Assembly: GCF_000499385.1 (NCBI RefSeq)
Contig: NW_013654475.1
Coordinates: forward strand, 1-22,286
Source: Eimeria necatrix
Taxonomy: Eukaryota; Apicomplexa; Conoidasida; Eucoccidiorida; Eimeriidae
DNA length: 22,286 nt
Direction of reading: 5' to 3'
The notes beneath the pieces were generated by a model that had not been told where the DNA came from, made no database searches, and saw only the letters and a list, made by a program, of their open reading frames with translations. Every line of letters starts with the position of its first letter. The first letter of the stretch is position 1. Position numbers and translations under genes: made by a program. Positions 11,201 to 22,286 of this stretch are shown piece by piece.

Positions 11201-12445
11201 AGTGTTCTTCATTGAGAGGCCGCAGCCCTTGTTTTTTATGATGCGTAATCAGAACTAATGACAAAGCCTCGATGCTCAGAGCTTTCTGGATCTTGGTGCT
11301 GAGTGCAAAAATCCAGAGCCGTGCGAAGGAAGTCGAAGCACTGAAAGAACAACTCAAGACAGCACAGGAGCAAGGGGCCAGAACAGGGGGCCCCAATTAT
11401 TCTGCAGCGACCTGCAGGGCTTGCCACGCGTGGTCGGTGCTATCATCCGAACTTGACGAAAAAAGTGAGGAAAGTTCGTGCTGGAGAGTTCCCAGTGCAA
11501 GTCTCAAGGCATGCAGGAGAATCTTTCACAATGCCAGTTTTAAGTAGCTTGAATAAAGAATGCTCGAACAGCTGCTGCTGCCTCTGCCCAGCAGCCACCA
11601 GTGCAAGTGTTTTTGCTTTTAATTCCGTTTTTGCTTCTTTTTTGGCGTTTACTGTCTCGCTGTATTCTTGCAGACGCCATGGCTGCACAGCCACTAGGGA
11701 TGCCTCGTAGAGGGGATCCAAGTGATGACATTGGCCTAGCTCCTTCGCAAGGAGGTGGCATTCCACTCCCTGTTGCATATGCCCCCCATTACTTTCGGCA
11801 GCTGCCGTCGGCCCAGAAGCGCCGCAACGTCTACTTCACTGCGGCGCCGCCGAAGGCGCCGCAGCAAGCTTTCCCGTCCACAGTTCAAAGAGCCAGAGAC
11901 ATGGCACTTACTGAAGAAGTAAGGCAAAGGTCTTCGGGTCTACTGGCGCACAAGAGTCTGGCTGCACCCCTGAGACTTGCTTTCCCACTTTTCCCAGCAC
12001 ACAGCAACACCATTATCTGCAGGCTTTGTCTGCTGGCGTTTCTCAGACTTTCTACCGCCCCATTTCCCTGGCGGAGGGGTGGAAAGTAGCTGGCGTCAAC
12101 GGCCTCGGCATCGGTATGGAGCCAGTGGGAACTGTAATCGGATCCCACGCAACATCGAAGGCTAAAAAGCTAGATGCTGCGCAGGGGTCCCTAAAAGGCG
12201 CTCTTATTCTACCACCGTAAGAATATGCATCTTTCGCGGCTTCGCATTCCTCTCCGCATGCAGTCAGCAGCAACAAGATATTCGTGACAAAAGGCAGCGC
12301 CTCGCTTCCGTGTGCACGTTTATTCCCTATTACTCTTTGTTCGCGCAGCACTACGCCCTCTTCGCAGCCTCTAACTGCAGCAGAGAGGAACGACGCTTAC
12401 ATGGAGCAGCTCCTACGAGCCACGGACCAGAGTCTGAAACTGTAG
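8208..12445 (+). CDS. Hypothetical coiled-coil protein (13 exons, 604 aa)
   Basis: Exons: 8208-8403, 8583-8651, 9018-9262, 9481-9637, 9789-9952, 10113-10196, 10364-10412, 10662-10770, 10889-10948, 11319-11464, 11674-11918, 12023-12216, 12349-12445. All junctions are GT-AG and phase-consistent, and the total of 1815 bases is divisible by three. The ATG lies in an AAGATGG context. I do not recognise the family. The N-terminus (about residues 1-90) is Ser/Arg-rich and low complexity. Next comes a charged heptad-like coiled coil from EEIKRLRRFERRTNAQ onward. A non-coil segment with FRFLENAFG and FACGVQSYTDS follows, then further coil pieces (LLRQEQLILLAENERLQAQ; AKEVEALKEQLKTAQEQ). The C-terminus is Pro/Gly-rich, has no coil, and includes PHYFRQLP, GVNGLGIGMEPVGTVIGS and KGALILPP. 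No membrane segment or signal peptide is seen. It may be a cytoskeletal or centrosomal component, but that is only inference. Exons 7 (49 bases) and 9, and the donor after 10948 (an alternative lies at 11015), are the least certain parts. Confidence 0.72.
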
Positions 12446-12949
12446 TGAAGCCATAAGTTAGTTTGCGACTGCTTTTGGGACAGAGGGACAGCGGAAGATC
12501 GTTGAATCGAAGCAACGGCAAAGGCATTCGAGAAATGGGGGAAAACCCTCGGCGGTGATGAAGGTTATTTGGAAGTGCTGGGCCCGTGGACAGTGCCCAC
12601 GATTTCACAAGCAAGTTTGAGTTGAAAACTAGCTTGACCGTCCATCACCGACTTATTGCAGCTTGGTTCTTTTCAGTGTGGGAAATAGTGCACACACTGT
12701 AGCAATAAAATCGACTGTGAAACTCCATCTTTCTCTATTCTCGCGCGCAATGCAGGATCAGTGTATCCGCTGCCAGCGCACGGCACAGTGGGCTCACGGC
12801 AATAGTCGTGCACCCGCAGCAGTTAACTGTTTCCCCTTGTGCTCACACGGCTGGGGGCGGTAATTCCGAACGCAAAAGACTGCAATATTGTCAATTCAGC
12901 AGTTTTACAATAGATGAACTGAGAAACTGCTCCTGGTCGGCTTTGCTTC
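12446..12949. other. Spacer between convergent genes
   Basis: The coiled-coil gene (+) and the fucose synthase gene (-) end toward each other here, so about 500 bases must serve both 3' untranslated regions. AATAAA occurs at 12704-12709 on the + strand, but its use as a polyadenylation signal is not established. No coding signal is seen. Confidence 0.6.
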
Positions 12950-15801
12950 TCATGTTCGCGCCTGTGCCATGTTCTCCGAGAACCAGTCCACAGTCTTCTG
13001 CACGCCTGCAAGTTAATCACGCAAGATATCAGTGCTTGTCACTTGGAGGCCAAACGAAATGTGAGGTGCTACTGCAGTTTACAGAATCTCCTGGAGTCGT
13101 TTAAAAGACAAGCATCGCAAAAACTAAGGCGAATGCCTAAAAGCGCATGCAGGTGACATATTTAGCGGGCGATTTGCCTTGCTTTTGTATACTTAGATAC
13201 TTTGTGATATCTAGCAGCAGCAGGCGCCTTCGTCTTAACCGGAGGCAAGCAGCCTACCGTCCTCTAGTGGCGTGAAGATGAATTCTTGGCCGATCACAGC
13301 TCTTAATTTCGAGTTGTCCGCAGGCTGTGCAAAAAGCCGCAAAACAAATCAAACAAACAAAACCAAAATAGGAGGAAGAATTGGCGGGCTAGTGTTGCAG
13401 TTGCGCAGAAGCAGCAACTGTTGCTCACCTTTCTATAGACCCCTTCGGGGGCTAACTCGTCAAACTGAGGGAATTGCAGACAGCGCAGCGGCCCATTCCT
13501 TTGCACATGCAAATTCTGTATCCCTTCCATTTGTCATGCTTGAGCCAACAACTCCAGTCAATCACCACAGCTAGCCAAACTCTCTCTACGGCGCCAGCTA
13601 ACAGCAGCTAAGCAGTTCTGCTGCGCTGTGGCAGTCACGACGACAGAGGCAGTAAGATAAATTGAAAGACCCCACAGTATAAGAGTCATGTGCAGCAATG
13701 TTGCGCGTGCTCTACAGCACTCCCTCATCTGACCTGTATTGGCCCATCAAATCCCGCGCAGCGCTTAATCAGCAGCGCGAGGTCCTTTATTGATATTTCT
13801 GAATTTAAAAAGAAAAAAAGAAATGGAATTTGGTGCATTGTGTGTTTCAATTCCCAACGCGCGTCCTTCAAGATACTTCACTATAGGCACTAGTAGTGTG
13901 CGTCTTCATGGAAACCGAGAAACGCATGCGTGGTTGAACATACCACTGTCTTGCAAGTCAGGGCACATGTTTAGCAAAGAATGCGTCTCGGGAATATCTC
14001 GTTTAACAAGCAAGAGCAGCAGGAGTCGTGCTGCGTCGTCGCTGAATAGAAACTGCCTCAAAGCCCCTCCTTTGCCGCGGACAGTGAATGCAGTGCCATC
14101 ACCTGCACAAGCAATGCGACTCAGAAGCAATTACAGATAAACTCATCGAAAATCATCTTGAAAATGCCAGGCCACCAAGAAGAGTGGCAAAGGACTCCAT
14201 CTACAAATGCGCATGCAACTGTCAAGCAGCCTCTTGCGGCTGAAGGCTCACGCTTGGCGATCTCGACTTTATGCACAAGGGCGGGCAATACGTGAGCTCT
14301 GTTTAGCTCAAAGTTGTCGTGGGGCCCGTAGAGATTGCAGGGCAAGACGCATATCCACGAGAAAGTGTGCCCTGCTCAGAGCATTACGGAAAGCCAAGTT
14401 CGGCTATGAGATCACAAGACCAAAGTGCGGGACACCTAAACCGCTCCCCTTGCTGCTGCAGTTGAGTTGCTGCTGCAGCGCTGTGGCCGCCTTGGGGCTA
14501 CTGCAGCGCAGGCTGTCTTCTTTTGCCAGCGGTGTTATTTGCGTACCTGGGTTTTCTGCCTGCAGCTGTTGGCGGCTAAAACGAACCTGCTGCTCAAGCA
14601 AACGCTTAGCTGCTGCATATCCCTCGTTTGATGGATGAGAAGGCGCCAAGCTGCATGCAAAAGAAACGTTAGAGGCAGCCATAGATGATGCCGCGCTGCT
14701 GCTCGAGCCCAGCAGCAGCAACCCTTGCTCAAACACGCCAAGGAGCCACTCACTGCAGGTATTCCTCTACTAGAGGCAACGATGGGACATGTTCGGGGTA
14801 GGCACAAGTGGAAAGGCAGAAAATGGCGCGGGTCACCTGCGAGAATCACTCAGGCGCATGCACATGTGAAACCCCGGCAAGGAAACTCAGCGCCAGCACG
14901 AGCAAATTGCCATTTCTTTGCGAATTCCATCCACAACTTTTGAGCCTGTGGATTCCATTCACAATTTTTAGCCTGTTTCCCTCACCTGTGCCTCAAATGC
15001 AGCGCGAACTACATGTGTGTTGATCAGCACATTCTCACGGAGAAACGCTTCCTGCTCAAGAACACAAGCCAACCTGCTGACTCGCAGCTTAGCGCGAACA
15101 TCACTCTAACTCACGTTGTCAACTGCTTCTCAAGTTCCAAACTCTAAGCCCAACTCTTTGTTTATTCTGAACCATAAGGGGCGCTATATATGATGCTCTG
15201 GGGCCAGCGGAGTATAGCGACTCGTAAAAACCCCGAAGAAAGCTAGACTCTGCTTCGGTCTTTATCAAGTCCCAACCCCGTCCACTACATATCTTTAGAA
15301 TAACTTATCAAGGCGGAGCTGTAAGGCAAAGTCTGCTGCAAGGCGCCTACAGAGTGGCCACTCACATTGTTCTGCATGTTGTCATACAGCCCCCCGACTT
15401 TGGCTGCAAGGTGAATTATGGCACTGGGCTGATACCGGTGAAAGAGCAGCTGCGTTTCCTGCCAAACTCTGCAAATTTCATCAACAAAAGGCCCCCGCAA
15501 AAGCCCAATAAAGAGTGCAGCGCCCCCGTTTGTGTGGAGGGAAGCTGCTCTGCGCTGCCCCCGGCCGCCCCGCCTCAGAGGCCATTCACCTCAAGTCCGC
15601 ATCTTTAGATCCGACGAAGACAAAGTCGTAGCCGTCGAGATCGCCGGCCTGCGCCTCGAGCTCCTCCACCGTGGACTTCAGCGCCTTTCCCAGCAGCCCT
15701 GTGCCCCCCAGCACGAGACAGACATTTTCTCGCGGCTGGAAGCTGCAGCCGTGGGTGATAGCCGTCAGTTTCCGCACCAGAGCTACGCCGGGCCGAGTCA
15801 T
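12950..15801 (-). CDS. GFUS: GDP-L-fucose synthase (11 exons, 356 aa)
   Basis: This cytosolic SDR-type enzyme performs the 3,5-epimerisation and NADPH-dependent 4-reduction of GDP-4-keto-6-deoxymannose to GDP-L-fucose, the donor for fucosylation. Exons, 5' to 3': 15801-15590, 15468-15366, 15051-14986, 14836-14754, 14650-14547, 14371-14252, 14102-13944, 13798-13734, 13464-13429, 13324-13258, 13005-12950. All phases match. Motifs are the dinucleotide-binding GGTGLLG (32-38), SKDADL (65-70), IIHLAAKVGG (88-97), STC with catalytic S136 and C138, Y166-x3-K170 (GYAAAKR), and CNLYGPHDNF with the active-site His equivalent H216 (HVLPAL). The C-terminal family blocks are RQFLFSDDAARL, ISIKDLA, FDELAPEGVYRK, SKLRAVI, FTPLEDG and TVDWFSEN. 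About 30 residues precede the fold, slightly more than in animal enzymes (about 320 aa). Nothing is truncated and no homopolymer runs are present. Identification is firm; the exact ATG is less so. Confidence 0.95.
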
Positions 15802-17194
15802 TGCTGCTCAAACTGGAGAAGTCTGCAACTCTGCAGCTCCAACAACTGCAGCTTTGCTGCCTTTCCTTCGTCTGTTCACTTCACGGGGCCTCGACTTGAA
15901 ACTTGAAGAGCCACAAGGTTTGCAGAGCGTCAACCGCTGTTGTTCTTTTGGCCTGAGTGACAGAGAATTCGCACAGCAGCTCTGAAAACTTCAGACTGCT
16001 GCCGCTCGCTGTGCTGCAGTCGCCGCTGCAGGCTTCACAGCACGCGTGACGGCCTAGCATTGGAATTCAAAGGCCTGTTGCCAGCAAAAAATGCTCGCTT
16101 TACTTAAACACAAAGCCGAAGACGCATATATCTGCACTCGGCAGTGGCTGCAGCGAAACTTGTGTTGTTGCACAGTTCCACAGCCCATTTGAACTATACG
16201 GCTGCACATCAGGCTTTTCCAACTCGCAACAAAACCCTGAGTTCACCCGTTGCACATATTTTGCTAATTGAAGCGCCAAGCTTCTTCTGTCCGCCACGTG
16301 CTCTAGCGGGCAAGGAACGGGGTTCGCCTCAGCGCTCTTCCGGCAGATACGCAGCGGCGCAGCAGAGCAAAGTACTTGTGACGATTTTGAGGATCTTAAT
16401 AAGCCTTTTAAAGAATATGATGAAGCGAGTCGCTGCATGCGCATGCAAGGCACGTGTTCGCGTCACACGAGTGGTCGCTGATGGGAAGCTCAGTGGTCCA
16501 CGGGAGCGTGGTAGGCCAAACGCGCTCAAAGCCACAGTGTATCCCACATTTCTGTGTTTTTTTTCTTTACTGCATTTAATTTTCACCGGGATATTCCCTG
16601 TATCTCCCTAGCTTGCACGCCGACAGTGAGCGCGCTCAGCTGCAGCGCAGCGGCAACAGGTATGGGGTCAACTGCACGAAAGAGGCTTTGCCTTCGCCTT
16701 CTTGGAATATGCAGAAACTACAGAAGTGTCCACAGAAAAAGCCTCTTGAAGACACGAATATGGCCGCAAGATGCTCACGTCGAGCCGCTCCCCAGCCACC
16801 CCGGGGTGCTCGCGCCCAGAATGAAAACGAAATCTTAATGTGCACGAATTTCCCGTGACTGTGCGCAGCAGCTTTTAGCAGCTTTGTCAAAAACGTGTAG
16901 TTTCCTGTGAGTATGAGGCTCTCTTTGGCGGCAAACCCCCCTAAGTCCATAGCAGGACTTCGCAGAACTGTTCCCCGTGCCTCAGAAATGAAGTTCCTGC
17001 AATCCCTGCTTTCTTGTCTAAGAGCCAGGCAGTCTAGCTAAGAGAATTCTGAGCCTGCAGCCGCCACGCTGCCTGCTTAGGGCGTCTACAGTTGGAGCTT
17101 TCGGCAAACTAGTGCGGACTGGACCACTGAAAGGCAACAATAGACAAGAACCAGTTTAACGCCTGTCTCCCAACTGCTGCTGCGCAGCAGGCTT
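15802..17194. other. Intergenic region between GFUS and RuvBL1 genes
   Basis: Both flanking genes are on the minus strand, so this should hold the GFUS promoter and leader (toward 15802) and the RuvBL1 3' untranslated region (toward 17194). Open frames on both strands are short and without recognisable motifs. A 14-bp palindrome containing two overlapping TGCATGC sites lies at 16435-16448. Confidence 0.6.
16435..16448. promoter_or_regulatory. Palindromic double TGCATGC element
   Basis: TGCATGCGCATGCA is a perfect 14-bp palindrome that presents TGCATGC on each strand. It lies 634 bases upstream of the GFUS ATG. The motif class is known from apicomplexan promoters; function here is inference. 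Confidence 0.35.
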
Positions 17195-21026
<3,832 letters not shown>

Positions 21027-21052
21027 TTCCGCCCGGGGCTTCGAGACCCCTG

Positions 21053-21074
21053 TTGCTGCTGCTGCTGCTGCTGC
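21053..21074. repeat. CTG tract upstream of RuvBL1 start
   Basis: About seven CTG units lie just upstream of the chosen RuvBL1 ATG, probably in its 5' untranslated leader. Confidence 0.8.
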
Positions 21075-21194
21075 GGCTTTCGCGCAAAGCCCGAGATCTC
21101 CTGCGGAGGACTTTTAATCAGTCTTGAATTGTTTTGCAAACCCCCGAAAAAGAAGAAAAAACCCAAGTTTCAGGATCGCGTGAGGCGGAGCTGC

Positions 21195-21377
21195 TGCATG
21201 CAAAGAAGCTTCTCGCGGCCTGTGGGACGAGCAGGCTCGCAGGGAAAGCTGGGGTCTTTCGTCTATAAATTGCGTTTGTCTTTGAATTAAATAATTATAT
21301 TTTGCATTTAAAACACAATTAATCCAAATTTCCCCAAAATCCCCGAAATAATTCGCTTCTTCGCTCCCGTGCATGCA
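21195..21377. promoter_or_regulatory. Pair of TGCATGCA octamers upstream of RuvBL1
   Basis: TGCATGCA occurs at 21195-21202 and 21370-21377, about 170 and 345 bases upstream of the RuvBL1 ATG. A related TGCATGC is at 20899-20905 in intron 1. A promoter role is inferred from the known apicomplexan motif and from position. Confidence 0.35.
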
Positions 21378-21478
21378 GCCACCCTCTGCGCCGATTGCCT
21401 TTTGCTGCTCCTTCTCTTCACTGGCCCACTCTGTCCATTTCATTTGAATTAAATTCATTTATATCCTTTAAATTAAAC

Positions 21479-21513
<35 letters not shown>

Positions 21514-21530
21514 CTTATTTATTTATTTTA
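21479..21530. repeat. (TTTA)n microsatellite
   Basis: About thirteen TTTA tetranucleotides, with one TTAC variant near the 3' end. It is plain simple-sequence DNA. Confidence 0.95.
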
Positions 21531-21729
21531 GGATCAGGTCAAATTCCAAAAAGCTTCATTTCAGGCCAAATGCCTATATTAGCGCAGAACGCCTCCAGGA
21601 GGCGCTAACGGCCAAAACGCCGAAGTCAAAAAGAAGTCCAATTTAAATAAATAAAAATGAATATTAATTTCTTTTCGGATTTGGCTGAAAGCCCACAAGA
21701 AGAAGTCTCACTTGAACAATTAAATTAAC

Positions 21730-21852
21730 ATTTGCGAAATAAATATTTGCGAAAATAATATTTGCAAAATATCTTTGCGAAATAAATATTTGCAAAATTA
21801 ATATTTGCGAAATAAAAACTTGCAAAATTGATATTTGCAAAAGTACTATTTG
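21730..21852. repeat. 15-bp tandem repeat
   Basis: The unit ATTTGCGAAATAAAT, alternating with an ATTTGCAAAATTAAT version, repeats about eight times, with one copy shortened to 13 bases. Because 15 is a multiple of three, the minus strand stays open and reads as a five-residue periodic peptide. Confidence 0.9.
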
Positions 21853-21918
21853 TTGCTGTAGTGCCACTTCTCGTTCACAGGCCATCTGCTTCATCTTTTG
21901 CATTTTATTAAATTATTT

Positions 21919-22050
21919 TGAAAGAAAAAAAGAAATAAAAAGAAACAAATGGAGGCCACTGTGGCGGAGACGGAAAGAGAAGCAAAAGGAATCAGAAAAA
22001 AGGAATAAATGGAGCAAAAAATGAAAAAAAGAAAACAAAAAAGAAATAAA
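21919..22050. repeat. Purine-rich low-complexity stretch
   Basis: A and G strongly dominate one strand, with many AAAGAAA and GAAATAAA words. The stretch is not cleanly periodic and shows no coding signal. Confidence 0.75.
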
Positions 22051-22133
22051 ATTGAGACTTTTGGCTCAAAGAAACTGACTGCTCACTGGGCCATTCAGGC
22101 AGCTCAAAGAAATTCATTATATGTTTAAAATGC

Positions 22134-22286
22134 TCAAATGCATTTAACAAATGCATTTATTATATACATTTATTAAATGCATTTATTAAATGCATTTATT
22201 AAATGCATTTAATAAATGCATTTAATAAATGCATTTAATAAATGCATTTAATACATGCATTTAATACATGCATTTAATACATGCAT
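22134..22286. repeat. 13-bp palindromic-core tandem repeat (runs off window end)
   Basis: About eleven units of 13 bases carry the core ATGCAT. Linkers change along the array from TTATTAA through TTAATAA to TTAATAC. It continues to the last base of the window, so its full length is unknown. Confidence 0.93.

Larger units (their letters stand above)
21027..22286. other. RuvBL1 upstream flank, AT-rich repeat block
   Basis: The first few hundred bases probably hold the RuvBL1 leader and promoter. They contain a CTG tract (21053-21074) and TGCATGCA at 21195-21202 and 21370-21377. Beyond about 21440 the DNA is AT-rich and mostly simple or tandem repeats. No gene is supported on either strand. Confidence 0.65.

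Noticed and set aside
16100..16950. Overlapping frames on both strands in the GFUS-RuvBL1 spacer
   Set aside because: None shows a motif or joins to others by splice sites in phase. The spacer is expected to be untranslated and regulatory DNA.
21664..21903. Minus-strand frame that looks like a pentapeptide-repeat protein
   Set aside because: Its five-residue period is a by-product of the 15-bp AT-rich tandem repeat, with no start context or flanking domain.
22134..22286. Telomere or centromere repeat at the window end
   Set aside because: The 13-bp unit does not resemble the TTTAGGG-type apicomplexan telomere repeat, and nothing in the window supports a centromere call.

Overview
The window reads as nuclear DNA of a coccidian apicomplexan, most probably an Eimeria species. 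The grounds are pervasive CAG/CTG trinucleotide tracts that run straight through exons and are translated as long Ala or Gln runs, combined with moderate base composition, very intron-rich genes and GTGAGT/GTAAGG-type splice donors. The species cannot be told from sequence alone. Bacterial features (operons, ribosome binding sites, CRISPR arrays, insertion sequences) are absent, and I could not recognise any tRNA or rRNA gene.

Layout. 1-3560: no supportable gene. 3561-7049 (+): a multi-BRCT protein, 7 exons and 786 codons, with homopolymer runs inserted between BRCT elements and a GC-AG last intron. 7050-8207: non-coding. 8208-12445 (+): a 13-exon gene for a 604-residue coiled-coil protein of unknown function. 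12446-12949: short spacer between convergent genes. 15801-12950 (-): GDP-L-fucose synthase, 11 exons and 356 residues, with all catalytic motifs. 15802-17194: non-coding. 21026-17195 (-): RuvB-like 1 AAA+ ATPase (TIP49/Pontin), 9 exons and 489 residues, whose introns hold a 73-bp minisatellite, an 11-bp minisatellite and a CAG tract. 21027-22286: upstream flank made largely of AT-rich simple and tandem repeats (TTTA, a 15-bp unit, purine-rich DNA, and a 13-bp palindromic unit that runs off the window end).

Every gene model was built by hand from GT-AG (once GC-AG) junctions, and all junctions conserve reading phase, so each spliced CDS length is a multiple of three. The fucose synthase and RuvBL1 models are additionally supported by continuous family similarity across every junction. 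The four genes do not form one pathway: they concern DNA-damage or checkpoint-type BRCT scaffolding, an unknown coiled-coil structure, nucleotide-sugar synthesis for fucosylation, and chromatin or complex assembly. The window alternates repeat-rich blocks (3.5-7 kb, 19-22.3 kb) with a repeat-poor block (about 7-19 kb), as is known for Eimeria chromosomes. I did not find a convincing new biological system. The most novel items are the unknown coiled-coil gene, the repeat-invaded BRCT protein, the divergent RuvBL1 nucleotide-binding exon and the periodic intron or flank satellites.
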